Positions 9,511 to 20,500 are shown, counted from the first letter of the stretch. The stretch: 64,000 nucleotides of DNA from Anaerococcus degeneri (GCF_017874475.1 NZ_JAGGLO010000005.1:62001-126000); one strand, 5' to 3'. A program made the numbers and translations. Notes: a model not told the origin generated them from the sequence alone.

Positions 9511-9552
9511 AAAAATAAGCTGGTAAATGAGAAATCCCCATTACCAGCTTTT
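9511..9552 (-). terminator. Terminator of the def-to-rpe operon
   Basis: Perfect 10-bp stem AAGCTGGTAA (9517-9526) and TTACCAGCTT (9541-9550) with a 14-nt loop, followed on the minus strand by a T-rich run. It follows the rpe stop codon and can probably also act on the plus strand. Confidence 0.85.
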
Positions 9553-9559
9553 TGATTTT

Positions 9560-10219
9560 TTATTCGTATTCTTTAAAAATTTCGTGATAGGCCATTATTT
9601 GTGCCCTTATATCCTTGGCAAAGACATCTGAGCCTACTACAACCTCATCGACCCCAAGGTCTAAAACCTCCCTCACATTGGAAGTTTTAATCCCACCATC
9701 AACTTCAATTTTTATATCTAAATTATTTTCATCAATGTATTTCCTGTAAAGAGCCATGGTATCTTTTGTTTCTGTCATAAACTTTTGTCCACCAAAACCA
9801 GGTCTTACACTCATTACCAAAATCAAATCGATTTGGTCAAAATATTCTAAAAGCAATTTTGGATCTGTTTCAGGTTTAGCAGTCAATCCTACTTCCATAC
9901 CAGCATCTCTAATAGCTTTTAGGGTAGCCCTTAAATCCTTGCAGGCCTCATAATGAACGGTTATTCTGTCAGAACCGGCCTTCTTAAAATCTTCAATATA
10001 CCTGATTGGTTCCCCAATCATAAGATGAGTATCAAAGAAATAATCATTTTTATCCCTAATATCAGATATGATTTTAAAACCGAAGGAGATATTTGGCACA
10101 AAGGTCCCATCCATAATATCAATGTGAATCATTTTAAGTCCACAATCCTTGGTTTGGTCTAAATCTCCTTGTAAATTTGCAAAATTTGCTGAAAGTATCG
10201 ATGGTGCTAATCTTACCAT
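9560..10219 (-). CDS. rpe: Ribulose-phosphate 3-epimerase
   Basis: Interconverts ribulose 5-phosphate and xylulose 5-phosphate in the pentose phosphate pathway. 219 residues, a full TIM barrel. LAPSILSANFANL at the N-terminus, HIDIMDGTFVPNISFG (about 32-47, metal histidine and aspartate), MSVRPGFGGQKF (about 137) and the second catalytic aspartate in EVDGGIK (about 172) are all present. The gene overlaps rsgA by a few bases, matching the conserved prkC-rsgA-rpe order in Firmicutes. Confidence 0.95.
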   Translation of the reverse strand: MVRLAPSILSANFANLQGDLDQTKDCGLKMIHIDIMDGTFVPNISFGFKIISDIRDKNDYFFDTHLMIGEPIRYIEDFKKAGSDRITVHYEACKDLRATLKAIRDAGMEVGLTAKPETDPKLLLEYFDQIDLILVMSVRPGFGGQKFMTETKDTMALYRKYIDENNLDIKIEVDGGIKTSNVREVLDLGVDEVVVGSDVFAKDIRAQIMAYHEIFKEYE

Positions 10220-11082
10220 TTGTTAAGTCTCCTTTGTTTTAATTCTTCGAATAACTGAATATAATTTTTATATCGTGACTGGGAAATTTTTCCCTCTTCT
10301 AAGTCTTCCTTGACCCTGCAAGATGGTTCGTTGATGTGGTTACAATCCTTAAACTTACAAAGCCTGTTCCTAAATTCCACAAAAGTATTCTTAAGTTCAT
10401 TTTCGTCTTCCAAAAAATCCAGGTCAAAGGAATCAAAACCAGGAGTATCAAAGATAAAGCTATATTCGTCAAGCTTAAAAATCTCTGTGTGTCTAGTGGT
10501 ATTTTTACCCCTCTTTGACTTTTGACTTATATCTCCAATTTCAATTTCCTCATCAATAAGGTTTGATAAAAATGTTGATTTCCCAACACCAGAAGCCCCC
10601 GAAACCGCAGAAGTCTTGCCCTTTAAGATTTCCCTAATTTTTTCTTTTGGAAAATCCTTGTAATTATCAATTAAAACCACTTGGTAACCAATATTTTCAT
10701 AAATACTAGCCAATTCTTTGATTTTTTCATCAGGTGCTAGGTCTATTTTCGTAAGCATCATAGTCACGGAAATACTTAAATACTCGCACATTGCCAAGTA
10801 CTTATCGAGGTTATAGAGATTAAGTGGTGGATCATTTATGGTTACAAAAACCAAAAGCTGGTCAATATTTGCTATATTGGGTCTTTTGATTTGGTTTTTC
10901 CTATTAAGAAGCTTTGTAATATAGGCCTTAGAATCCTCTAGGACCTCTATTTCAACATTATCTCCTACCAAAGGTTTTTTGTCCTTGACCCTAAAGTTTC
11001 CTCTTGCCTTAGCCATATAAACTTTATCCTTGGCGTCCACATAATATAATTCTTTTTGACTTTTTATTATTTTTCCAATCAT
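10213..11082 (-). CDS. rsgA: Small-subunit-dependent GTPase RsgA
   Basis: Circularly permuted GTPase that checks late 30S subunit maturation. N-terminal OB-fold (about 1-65), then the G domain in permuted order: TKID (G4), SGASGVGKST (G1, about 162-171), DTPGFDSF (G3). The C-terminal zinc motif CKFKDCNHINEPSC follows near 250. I place the start at the ATG at 11082, which overlaps the prkC stop as TGATG; an in-frame TTG one codon upstream is less likely. Overlap implies translational coupling to prkC. Confidence 0.95.
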   Translation of the reverse strand: MIGKIIKSQKELYYVDAKDKVYMAKARGNFRVKDKKPLVGDNVEIEVLEDSKAYITKLLNRKNQIKRPNIANIDQLLVFVTINDPPLNLYNLDKYLAMCEYLSISVTMMLTKIDLAPDEKIKELASIYENIGYQVVLIDNYKDFPKEKIREILKGKTSAVSGASGVGKSTFLSNLIDEEIEIGDISQKSKRGKNTTRHTEIFKLDEYSFIFDTPGFDSFDLDFLEDENELKNTFVEFRNRLCKFKDCNHINEPSCRVKEDLEEGKISQSRYKNYIQLFEELKQRRLNKW

Positions 11083-13013
11083 CAATTAACCTGATATACT
11101 CCGTAAGATTCATTATCCACTAAGACTTCAACACTAGTACCAGACATGGACATAAACTTAAGTATTAGGACTCCATTTTCGTTTAAATCACTTGCTGTGT
11201 GGTAGTCGTTGTAAAGTAGGTCGCTTCTATTTCCATTATTATCTATCTTGTAGATTTTAACGTTGAAATTTTCCTTGTCACTCGCTACATTTAATCTAAT
11301 TTCGACTTCCCTATTAGGACTTTGCTTTTTCTCTTCTTGGCCAAGACTTATTACAAAATCTATAGCCGAATTTTCTGCAACCTCTGTTTCTGCACCAATT
11401 GATTGGCTGATGACATGACCTTTGTCAATACTTGATGAATATTGGTAATCAACATTTCTTACTCTAAGCTTGTTATTTCTTGCAGTTGCTATAGCATCCT
11501 GCTCTGACATACCAACATATTTTCCAACTTTGATTATCTCTGTAGTATCTTCTTTGCCAACTGAAATTACTAGATTTACCTCGGATCCTGATTGGACTTT
11601 GGCACCAGAAGTTGGTTCTTGCCTAATTACCAAATCTTTATCAACAGTATTTGAATAGTCTGTTGATGTTGTTCCTATTTTAAGTCCTAAGTCTTTTAGG
11701 GTTTCTTCCGCCTGGCTAAGGTTCATATTTTTAAGCTCTGGAACACTTATTTCCCTACCCGATGAGATAACAAGGTTGACTATGGTTCCCTTCTTAGCCC
11801 TTGTAGATGCATCAGGGTCTTGGCTCATGACCTTGCCTTTTTCGTACTCATCGCTTTCGGCATTTCTTGCTATATTCGCCCTAAAACCACGTTTTTCAAG
11901 TTGTTCAACAGCTTGTTCTTCTGTTAAATTTACAACTGTTGGCACTTCAATTTCATCTGTAGATTTTCTTGAACTAAAGAAATATACAGCTCCCACAAGG
12001 ATAAAGGCAAGAAGAGCCAGCGGCCAAATTTTTATAGAAGTTTTTTTCTTTTGTTTCTGGCTTTTTCCTTCGCCTGTTGATACATAAACAGCTTCCCTAT
12101 TATCATCGATAGGTTCTTGGTAAGATTCTTTTTTGGGAACTACAATCGGGATTCTAGCTGTGTCTTCAAAAGAATCCTCGCCTTTGACCAAAGATTCATC
12201 ATCAAGAGCCTCGATTAGATCGCTTGCATTTTGAAATCTCTCTGTTGGGTCTTTCTTTAAAAGCTTCATAATTATGTAATTTAAATGCTTTGAAAGATTT
12301 GGATTTATTTCTCTTGGAGGAATTGGATCATCTTGAATGTGCATAACTGCAATTCCTACAGAGTTATCCGCATCAAAAGGCACCCTTCCTGTCGCCATTT
12401 CATACATAACAGCTCCGAGAGAATAAAGATCAGATTTTAAATCTACAATCTTGCCCTTTGCTTGCTCTGGTGAAATATAATGAACTGTACCTAGGATCGA
12501 ACTGGTATAGGTGATAGTCGCATTTGATGAGACCCTTGCTATACCAAAATCAGTTACCTTACACAAACCATACTTATCAATCAAAATATTTTGTGGTTTA
12601 ATATCCCTGTGGACAATACCCGAATCATGGGCGGACTTAAGTGCTTGTGCGATTTGAGTTGAATAATCTATTATATCATGATTTTCTAGTACCTTTTCAC
12701 GATCTATCAAGTCTTTTAAAGTCTCACCTTCGACGTATTCCATAACTATATATTGGATAAGTTTTCCATTTAGCATATCTTTTCCAATATCATAAACATT
12801 TACAATATTTATATGAGAAAGCCTGGCTGCCGATTGGGCTTCATTATTAAATTTCTTTGAAAATTCATCATCTTCAGCGTATTGGTCTTTTAAAATCTTG
12901 ATGGCAACATATCTTCCAAGTAGTATATCCTTAGCCTTGTAGACTTTGGCCATGCCCCCTACGCCTATCTCTTTTATAATCTCATATCTACTGTCTAAAA
13001 TTATTTTATCCAT
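11082..13013 (-). CDS. prkC: PASTA-domain serine/threonine protein kinase
   Basis: Membrane eukaryotic-type kinase sensing muropeptides or lipid II, 643 residues. The cytoplasmic kinase domain (about 10-270) has the glycine loop GVGGMAKVYKA, catalytic HRDIKPQN near 135 and DFGIAR near 156. A single transmembrane segment is at about 327-345 (WPLALLAFILVGAVYFF). Three PASTA repeats follow (about 355-560), then an Ig-like C-terminal piece. It is the third gene after rlmN and stp in the conserved rlmN-stp-prkC-rsgA-rpe order. The adjacent PP2C phosphatase is its expected antagonist. Confidence 0.95.
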   Translation of the reverse strand: MDKIILDSRYEIIKEIGVGGMAKVYKAKDILLGRYVAIKILKDQYAEDDEFSKKFNNEAQSAARLSHINIVNVYDIGKDMLNGKLIQYIVMEYVEGETLKDLIDREKVLENHDIIDYSTQIAQALKSAHDSGIVHRDIKPQNILIDKYGLCKVTDFGIARVSSNATITYTSSILGTVHYISPEQAKGKIVDLKSDLYSLGAVMYEMATGRVPFDADNSVGIAVMHIQDDPIPPREINPNLSKHLNYIIMKLLKKDPTERFQNASDLIEALDDESLVKGEDSFEDTARIPIVVPKKESYQEPIDDNREAVYVSTGEGKSQKQKKKTSIKIWPLALLAFILVGAVYFFSSRKSTDEIEVPTVVNLTEEQAVEQLEKRGFRANIARNAESDEYEKGKVMSQDPDASTRAKKGTIVNLVISSGREISVPELKNMNLSQAEETLKDLGLKIGTTSTDYSNTVDKDLVIRQEPTSGAKVQSGSEVNLVISVGKEDTTEIIKVGKYVGMSEQDAIATARNNKLRVRNVDYQYSSSIDKGHVISQSIGAETEVAENSAIDFVISLGQEEKKQSPNREVEIRLNVASDKENFNVKIYKIDNNGNRSDLLYNDYHTASDLNENGVLILKFMSMSGTSVEVLVDNESYGVYQVN

Positions 13014-13022
13014 AATACCCTC

Positions 13023-13748
13023 TTATAGTAAAATCGTTGTAACAGTAATATTATCCCTGCCACCGTGGTTTATAGCTGCTTCTATTAAGTCTGATGAAAT
13101 CTGATAGGGATCTTTATTAGCTTTTACTATGTCTTTTATCTTCTCGTCTGTCAATTCATTTGTAAGCCCATCTGTAACCATCAAGACTATGTCTCCTTCC
13201 TCCATTGGAAGGGATTTACTGTCTGGGATAATTTTTTCTTCTGTACCCACAGCCCTTGTTATAGCAGACTTATTAATAAAGTTTTCTGCCTCATCTTCTG
13301 TTAATGACCCACTATCTAATAGGTCATTTACCAAGGAGTGGTCCCTGGTAAGTTGGCTTAGGGTGTCATTCCTATAAATATAGGCCCTAGAATCTCCCAA
13401 ATGAGTTAGGTGATAGGTATTGTTTTTGTGGTCTATGCAAAGACAAACTACTGTTGTCCCCATTCTAATATCGCCTTCCTCTAGGGATAATTTGTAAATT
13501 TCCTCATTTGCATAGAAGATTGCCTCTTCTTGGAGCTTTATATATGAGTCATAAGCACCTAAATCTGCTTCTTTTATGTATTTTATAAAAAGCTTGGATG
13601 CAAGTTTACTAGCAAGGTCACCCTTGCTGTGGCCACCCATACCGTCAGCGACTATGAAAAAGTCCAAGTCTCCCAGGCTAACATTTGAAAATGAATCTTC
13701 GTTTTCACTTCTAATCTTGCCAATATTTGTTATTGTGCTAAATTTCAT
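13023..13748 (-). CDS. stp: PP2C-family serine/threonine phosphatase
   Basis: 241-residue metal-dependent phosphatase, partner of PrkC. PP2C motifs in order: NIGKIRSENEDSF (N-terminus), DGMGGHSKGDLAS (about 36), GTTVVC (about 97), GDSRAYIYR, MVTDGLTNEL (about 190) and GGRDNITV (about 230) with the metal-binding aspartates. It ends 9 bp before prkC and starts 2 bp after rlmN, so kinase and phosphatase levels are coupled through the operon. Confidence 0.94.
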   Translation of the reverse strand: MKFSTITNIGKIRSENEDSFSNVSLGDLDFFIVADGMGGHSKGDLASKLASKLFIKYIKEADLGAYDSYIKLQEEAIFYANEEIYKLSLEEGDIRMGTTVVCLCIDHKNNTYHLTHLGDSRAYIYRNDTLSQLTRDHSLVNDLLDSGSLTEDEAENFINKSAITRAVGTEEKIIPDSKSLPMEEGDIVLMVTDGLTNELTDEKIKDIVKANKDPYQISSDLIEAAINHGGRDNITVTTILL

Positions 13749-13750
13749 CC

Positions 13751-14773
13751 TTACCTCGCATAATTATTTCTTAACTGGCCACATGAGGCATCAATATCTT
13801 GGCCCATGGACCTCCTAATTGTTGCGTTCAGGCCTCTTTTTGTAAGTCTTTCCTTGAAGTCTTCAAGAGCCCTTGCACCTGGTTTTTTATGATCAAATTC
13901 CTCTATTGGATTTAGGGGAATTAAATTTATGTGAACATTTTTTCCGAAAAGTAAATCGTGGAGATTTTCCACATCTTCCTTTAAGTTATTAACACCATCT
14001 ATTACAACATATTCAAAAGAAACCCTACGTCCGGTCTTATCAAAATAATAATCTGTCGACTCAATTAGGTCTTTGATTTTATATCTTTTGGCAACTGGCA
14101 TATAGACAGCCCTCTTTTTATCGTCTGCGTAGTGGAGACTTAGGGCCAAATTTACGTCAAGACCAGTATCTGCCAAGTCTTTTATCCTAGGACTAAGACC
14201 TGATGTGGACAAGGTTATAGACCTATGGGATAGGTTCCTTCCCTTTGAATCTGTAATTATTTCTATAAACTTTTTTATGTTAGAAAAATTATCTAAGGGT
14301 TCACCAATGCCCATGATAACAATATTTGAAATCGGTCCGTTAATTCTTTCTAAAAGATAAACTTCTTCGATTAGCTCTGAAGATGTCATATTTCTAACCA
14401 GGCCATTTTTGGTTGAGGCGCAAAAAGTACAGCCCATCCTACAGCCAACTTGACTAGAAATGCAGATTGTGGACCTATCATTATAGGCCATGTAAACCGC
14501 TTCCACTATATTCTTATCAGCTAATTCCAAGAGATATTTCTTAGTCGAATCCATTTTTGATTCAAAAGTCTTAAGGACCTTTATTTTATCAAAGTAAAAA
14601 TAAGATTTAAGGTCTTCTCGCATCTTAAGCGGTAGGTCAGTCATTTTGTCAAAGTCATTTATCCTATTTACGTGGATTGACCTATAGACCTGTTTGGCCC
14701 TAAATTTTTGATAGGATTTCTCCTTAAATAAGTCTTCAATTTCTCCTATTGTCTTGTCATTTATACTAATCAT
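13751..14773 (-). CDS. rlmN: 23S rRNA A2503 / tRNA A37 methyltransferase, radical SAM
   Basis: Radical SAM enzyme that makes 2-methyladenosine in 23S rRNA and some tRNAs. 340 residues. CRMGCTFCASTK (about 112) supplies the CxxxCxxC ligands for the 4Fe-4S cluster; GIGEPLDN (about 155) binds SAM; the second mechanistic cysteine lies in the C-terminal DIDASCGQL segment. It overlaps rsmB by 8 bp and abuts stp. Confidence 0.95.
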   Translation of the reverse strand: MISINDKTIGEIEDLFKEKSYQKFRAKQVYRSIHVNRINDFDKMTDLPLKMREDLKSYFYFDKIKVLKTFESKMDSTKKYLLELADKNIVEAVYMAYNDRSTICISSQVGCRMGCTFCASTKNGLVRNMTSSELIEEVYLLERINGPISNIVIMGIGEPLDNFSNIKKFIEIITDSKGRNLSHRSITLSTSGLSPRIKDLADTGLDVNLALSLHYADDKKRAVYMPVAKRYKIKDLIESTDYYFDKTGRRVSFEYVVIDGVNNLKEDVENLHDLLFGKNVHINLIPLNPIEEFDHKKPGARALEDFKERLTKRGLNATIRRSMGQDIDASCGQLRNNYAR

Positions 14774-16052
14774 TTATTTTCCTAAATTTACTGATAAAAA
14801 ATCCATCAGTTTTATCTTCAAAACTCTTATATTCTATAAAATCCATACCATCGATTTGCACTAATTCTAGGTTTTCTTTTCCTAATAGAAATTTAAAATT
14901 ATCCCTATTTTCAAGTGGACCAATGGTGCAAGTTGAATAAACAAGATAACCGTCTTTTTTGACGTATTTTATAGCATTTTCAAGAATTTCTCTTTGAAGG
15001 CTTCCTAGCCTTACAATCGTTTCCTTAGTTCTATTATATCTTATTTCGGGCTTTCTTCCTACTACTCCGAGCCCAGAACAAGGTGCATCGACTAAACAAT
15101 AATCAAATTTGTTTTCAAAATCACTCACAAAGCTTGAAGCATCATAGTTTGTAAGCCTTATGTTTTTTAGTCCTAATCTCTCGATATTTTCTAAAATAAG
15201 CTTATTTTTTGCTTTTGATATGTCATTTGCGACAATTTTTCCTGTATTATTTGTATATTCACCAAGGTAGGTAGTTTTTGTCCCAGGTGCCGCACATAAG
15301 TCTAAGATTTGAGTATTTTCTTTTGGACCTAAGACCTCAACAGCCTTCATAGATGCTTCTTGCTGGATAGTAAAAAGTCCATCTTTAAAAAGCTTGGATG
15401 CCGCAAGTCCTGCAGGATTTTTAACAATAAGACTATTTTTAGAAATATTTCCTTCTTGTATTTCAAATCCAGAATTTATAAAAAGATTTTTTAAATCTTC
15501 CTTATTAGTCTTTAAATTATTGACTCTGATAGTTAAATCTTTAATCCTGTCAGCATCCCTAAGAAAGGCTTTAGTGTAGTCCATTCCGTAAAAATCGTAA
15601 ACATATCTAGTGATTTCTTCTGGGAAAGAATACCTGATTGAAAGACTCTTTATATCATCTTTTTCATATATTATAGCAACTTCCTTTTCGTCCCTTATAA
15701 AGTTCCTAAGGATAGCATTTACAAAACCTGTTGACCTCTTATTTTTAGCCTTTGTTAAGTCTACAAGTTTATCAACTGTAGCATAGTCCTTTGTTTCTAA
15801 AAAATGGATATTATAAATTCCTATTTCTAGAATTAAAAGCACATTTTTGTGGATTTTCTTAAGCCTGATGTCAGATAATTTCCTAATCATGTAGTCGATG
15901 TAGATTTTATTTTCCAAAACTCCATAGACAGTTTTTGTAATTAGAGGAAGGTTATTAGCCCTGCCCGCATAGGCATTTATAATATCTGATGACTTTTGGT
16001 CCTCATAGATAACAGCTTTTAGTATATTAAAAATTATATCAAGGTCAGTCAT
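14766..16052 (-). CDS. rsmB: 16S rRNA m5C967 methyltransferase
   Basis: 428 residues. An N-terminal NusB-like RNA-binding domain (about 1-130, KRSTGFVNAILRNFI) precedes the methyltransferase domain. LDLCAAPGTKTTYLGE (about 245) binds SAM, DAPCSGLGV (about 320) and STCTIGPLENRD (about 372) hold the two active-site cysteines of the RsmB/Sun family. Overlaps fmt upstream and rlmN downstream by 8 bp each. Confidence 0.94.
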   Translation of the reverse strand: MTDLDIIFNILKAVIYEDQKSSDIINAYAGRANNLPLITKTVYGVLENKIYIDYMIRKLSDIRLKKIHKNVLLILEIGIYNIHFLETKDYATVDKLVDLTKAKNKRSTGFVNAILRNFIRDEKEVAIIYEKDDIKSLSIRYSFPEEITRYVYDFYGMDYTKAFLRDADRIKDLTIRVNNLKTNKEDLKNLFINSGFEIQEGNISKNSLIVKNPAGLAASKLFKDGLFTIQQEASMKAVEVLGPKENTQILDLCAAPGTKTTYLGEYTNNTGKIVANDISKAKNKLILENIERLGLKNIRLTNYDASSFVSDFENKFDYCLVDAPCSGLGVVGRKPEIRYNRTKETIVRLGSLQREILENAIKYVKKDGYLVYSTCTIGPLENRDNFKFLLGKENLELVQIDGMDFIEYKSFEDKTDGFFISKFRKIND

Positions 16053-16980
16053 TTTCTAATACGAGGCCCACTTCTATATCATTTCCTAAGAGGAAGGATG
16101 TAGTATCCATGGATTTTTTGCCTGGAAACTGGATTTTTTCTATCCTAATTGATCCGTCACCTGTTCCTATGACAATTTTATCCTTTTTATTAGCTGCAAG
16201 GATTTCCCCAGGCTTGCCCTTTAAATTTCCTAGACTTGCCTTGTGAACCTTAGCACTTTGGCCCTTATAGTCAAAAAAGGCAACAGGAAAACCTACTAAG
16301 GCTCTGATTTGATCTAAGATTTGGCGACTTGTTCTATTCCAGTCAATCCTTCCCATTTCCTTATCAATCTTTGTACAATAGGTTGCTTTTTCATCATCTT
16401 GGACTATTCTATTTTCATAAACTTGGTCAAAATTTAAAAGAGCATCCCTAATGGCTTCTGCACCGATTTTTCCAAGCTTATCTTCTAGGTCAAAATAATC
16501 ATCACTTGGATCAATGTCCATCTCTCTTTGGATGAGGATATCTCCAGAATCCATGGCTTTTTCAATTAACATGGCAGTTGCAGCAGTCTTTTCATCACCA
16601 TTTAGGAGGGTAAACTGCATTGGACTTGCACCTCTGTATAGTGGAAGAAGAGATGGGTGGAGATTTATGATCCTGTCCTTAAAACTATCTAGTAGTACAT
16701 CTTTAATTAGTTGACCAAAAGCAACTACAACAATGTAGTCGATTTCAAGGTCTTTAAGCATATTTACAAAGTCTTCTGTATTAACAGAATCTGGTGTTTC
16801 CACCCTAATACCATTGTCTTCTGCGTATTTTTTGACGGGAGTCGGACTAAATTTATTTCTAGACCTCCTCTTATCTTTTCCTGACACAACTAGCTTTAAA
16901 TTTATATTTTCATCCTTATAAAGAATATCCAAAGTCTGCAAAGCAAACTTTGGATTACCCATAAAACATATATTAATCAT
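16045..16980 (-). CDS. fmt: Methionyl-tRNA formyltransferase
   Basis: Formylates initiator Met-tRNA using 10-formyl-tetrahydrofolate. 311 residues, standard length. CFMGNPKFALQTL at the N-terminus; NLHPSLLPLYRGASPMQF (about 107-124) includes the catalytic asparagine-histidine part; the C-terminal OB-like domain follows from about 205. Overlaps def by 8 bp, the usual def-fmt pair acting at opposite ends of formyl-methionine use. Confidence 0.95.
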   Translation of the reverse strand: MINICFMGNPKFALQTLDILYKDENINLKLVVSGKDKRRSRNKFSPTPVKKYAEDNGIRVETPDSVNTEDFVNMLKDLEIDYIVVVAFGQLIKDVLLDSFKDRIINLHPSLLPLYRGASPMQFTLLNGDEKTAATAMLIEKAMDSGDILIQREMDIDPSDDYFDLEDKLGKIGAEAIRDALLNFDQVYENRIVQDDEKATYCTKIDKEMGRIDWNRTSRQILDQIRALVGFPVAFFDYKGQSAKVHKASLGNLKGKPGEILAANKKDKIVIGTGDGSIRIEKIQFPGKKSMDTTSFLLGNDIEVGLVLEND

Positions 16981-17458
16981 TGATTTCTACCAATTCTTCT
17001 GGCTTATACTCTTCGATATACTTATCCTTAAATAAAATACCGTTGAGGTGGTCTATTTCATGGCAAAGAATTACCGCTGGAAAACCGTGGGCGTCCCAGA
17101 TTTTCTCTTGGCCATTTTCGTCTAAATATTTAACTTTAACATGCTCTGGTCTTTTAACAGTAGCATTAAATTCAGGTATAGAAAGACAACCTTCTACACC
17201 AATTTGTTCTCCGTCTTTTTCTATTATTTCTGGATTTACAAGTTTAACTAGGCTATCTTCCCCGTCTCTTGGGTCAACAACAATAACCCTTCTAAGGATG
17301 CCAACTTGTGGGGCAGCAAGGCCAACCCCATCTGCATCATACATGGTCTCTGCCATATCGTCTAAAAGGACTCTAATCCTGTCTGTCACTTGATCAACGG
17401 GTCTTGATATCTTTCTTAAAATCGGATCTCCGTCTATTCTTATATTTCTAATTGCCAT
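16973..17458 (-). CDS. def: Peptide deformylase
   Basis: Removes the N-formyl group from nascent proteins; metal enzyme. The ATG at 17458 is chosen because an AAAGGAGG box (17463-17470) is correctly spaced; an upstream in-frame ATG has none. This gives 161 residues. GVGLAAPQVGI (motif 1), EGCLSIPEF (motif 2, metal cysteine) and CHEIDHLNGILF (motif 3, HExxH-type) are complete. First gene of the def-to-rpe operon, with a promoter at 17520-17547 overlapping the smc 3' end. Confidence 0.95.
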   Translation of the reverse strand: MAIRNIRIDGDPILRKISRPVDQVTDRIRVLLDDMAETMYDADGVGLAAPQVGILRRVIVVDPRDGEDSLVKLVNPEIIEKDGEQIGVEGCLSIPEFNATVKRPEHVKVKYLDENGQEKIWDAHGFPAVILCHEIDHLNGILFKDKYIEEYKPEELVEIND

Positions 17459-17519
17459 ACTTCCTCCTTTGGAAAAATTCCTAGAATTTATCTGCAATTT
17501 AATCTCTCTTATCCTTACT

Positions 17520-17547
17520 ATTTTACTAGTTTTAGGCTTTTATTCAA
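17520..17547 (-). promoter_or_regulatory. Promoter of def operon, overlaps smc stop
   Basis: Minus strand TTGAAT (17542-17547), 16-bp spacer, TAAAAT (17520-17525). The TGA stop of smc is part of the -35 box. Confidence 0.55.
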
Positions 17548-20500
17548 TTTTCTCCAAAGCCAATAGAATAAAGCTTTGAGATACCCTCGTCATCTATAGT
17601 TACACCGTGGATTTTCTCTGCAAGCTGCATGGTTGTCTGCCTGTGGGTAATCATAATAAATTGGGTCTTGTCTGATAAGCCCTTTAGGTATTCTATATAT
17701 CTTTTGATATTAGCTTCATCAAGGGCAGCGTCAATCTCATCTAGGATTGAAAATGGAGCTGGGTTTTGCTCAAAAATTGCAAATAAAAGGGCTACAGCTG
17801 TGAGGGCCTTTTCTCCACCTGATAATAGTGAGATTGATTTTAGGGACTTGCTTGGTGGTTTGGCCTCAATTTCAACCCCTGCTGTCAGAAAGTCTTCGCT
17901 ATCTAATATTAGCCTTGCATCTCCACCCATGAAAAGAATTTTAAAAATCTTGGTGAAATTCTCATTTATGATTGCAAAGTTTTTTGAAAACTCATCCTTC
18001 ATTTCCTTCTCAAGCCTTACTATCATTTTTTCTATGTCAGCCTTTGAATTTCTCAAATCTTCGACCTGATCTTTTATAAAATTAACTTCCTTATCGATAT
18101 TATCAAAGTCTTCAAGAGCTGTTTCTGTGAAAAATCCCACTTCATTTATCTTTTTTTGGATGTCTATTAATTCAGATTTTGTTGGATTTAATTTTTCATC
18201 TGCCTTGAATTTCTCAGCTAAATCATCAAGGCTCATTGTTATATAAGGGCCAACCTCATCTTCAAGGTTTTGATAGTTTTCATTAGCAGAGTCAATTTTA
18301 TAAGAAATTTTGACCCTTTCTAAGTCAAGGTTTTTTATCTGGTCTTCAAGCTTTTGATTTTCCTCAATTAATTTGCTGTTTTCACCCTCCCTTTTTGAAA
18401 GGCTATCTTTTAGGTCAGTGATTATTTGGCTTAGTTTTTCGGCTTCTTCTTGGTAAAGCTTTATTGATTTTTCAAGGGATTCTGCCTTTTTCTTTGACTC
18501 TTCCAGGTCATTTTCAAGATTAGCAAATAGTTTTTCTTGGATTTTTTTATTTTCCCTTATATCTTCCAAAGAATTTTTGATATTGACTAAGGAGTTTTCC
18601 AAAAGGCTCTTATCCCTCTTATTTATTTCAAGCCTATTTGTAAGGCTAATAATTTCTTCTTTTAAAATATCAAAAGCCTTAGACTTTTCAGTAAGTTTTC
18701 TATTTTGATTTTCTAGGTCTTCCTTAAGGCTAATTTCTTCTGCCTTAAGCCTTTCTATGTCGATGTCAGATTCCCTATCTTCATAGTCGAGCCCCTCGGC
18801 ACCAAGGTCTGCCTTGAGTTGACTAAGGGATTCTATCTTAAGTCTTAATCTTTCAATCTCACTTGCAAGATTATTTTTCTTCTTATCCTTTCCTTCAAAA
18901 TCTTCTTTGAGGTCTAATAATTCGTTTTTCTTGTAAGCTAGGTCTTGGTTTATTTCAGATATTCTTTTTTCAAAATCTTTTTGTTTGCCAGTCAAGTTTT
19001 TTATTGAATTTTCTAAATCATTTAGTTTTTTCTTCCTATTTAAAAGATTGGTTGATGAACGCTTATTTTTATTTGTTCCCGCAACCATTGATCCCCAAGT
19101 GTTGATTATATCAAGGTTTAAACTTATTATTCTGTAACCTTTTATCTTTTTAGATAAGGAAATGGCATCATCTATATCTTTTACAACCACTGTCGAGCCC
19201 AAAAAGTGACCTATAATTCCTCTTAATTTTGGATCATATGCCACAAGCTCATAGGCCATGGCCACAACTTCAGGTTCTATTGGTTTTTCTTTCAAAAAAG
19301 AATTTATAGAATCAATTGGTAGGAAGGTAAGCCTGCCTAGCTTTTCCCTATTTACAAAATTTATTAATTCTCTAGTATCATCCTTAGTCCTTGTTACAAT
19401 ATTTTGAAGTCCTGAGCCGATTAGAGTGTCAATTATTTCCTCATAACCATTTTTAACTGAAATCAAATTGGCAAGAGTATCTAAATAAAAACCTCCAAGG
19501 CCGTTTATCTTTGTCTTTTTAAGAAAATCTTGGACAGGGTAAAAATATCCCTGGTTATTTTCCAAGAGGTTCTTTTCGATTTTGTAATCAGAAAGGAGGG
19601 ACTTTAGGTCTAGTTTTAAATTATTTAGGCTAGATATTGACCTATCTAATTCTTCATTTGCCTTATTTATAGCCTCTGCAAGATTATTTGTCTTTTCTTT
19701 TAGGTCTAAAATTTCACCATCAAGTTTTTTTTCAGATGCTTTTAAAGATTCGTATTCTTTTTCAAGTTCACCTATTTCTATGTCAAGCTTATCGATTTTT
19801 TGCCTTTTCTCTTCAAGGTCTTTTTTTCTTTTTTCATCTATGATGGCTCTTGATTTTTCAAAGACTTGGTAGTCTAAAATCTTGGCCTTAACTTCTTCAT
19901 AGGCTATTTTTTCCTTGAAGATTTCATCATTCAAGGCCTTTATTTCCTTTTCTAATCCATCTCTAGTTTCTTTTTTGGTTTTTAAATCATTTTCGATTTC
20001 AAGAATAGATTTTTCTATTTGATTAAGACTATATTCTTTTTCCTCAAGTTCTTTGGATTCTTTATTAAAATTTGTCCCAAGACTTGATAAGACTTCAGAA
20101 ATTCTTGCCCTATCCTTTTCGTCATAATCGAGTTTTTGTTCATTTAATTTAAGGCTTGAATGGGCCTTTTCTATATTTTTCTCATAAGAAGAAAGGCTCG
20201 CTAAAAGATTTTCCAACCTTTCCTTATCAAGATCATAGTCTTTTTTGAAGGGACTTAGTTTTTCTTTTATTTTTGAATTTTGACTTTCTAGAGTTTTTAC
20301 CTTTTCATCAAGATCCCTAATTTGAATTTTAAGATTATCTCTCTTTTTTATTAGGTCATAAGACTTGTTTTTTAGATAAAAAAATGATTTTTTATTTATT
20401 TCATTGGTCAAATCCCTGTGTTTTAGGTAATTTTCCTTGTAGGTCTTGAAAAGATTGTAGTCTTTTTTCTTATATTCAAGTTCCTTTTCGATTATTTCAA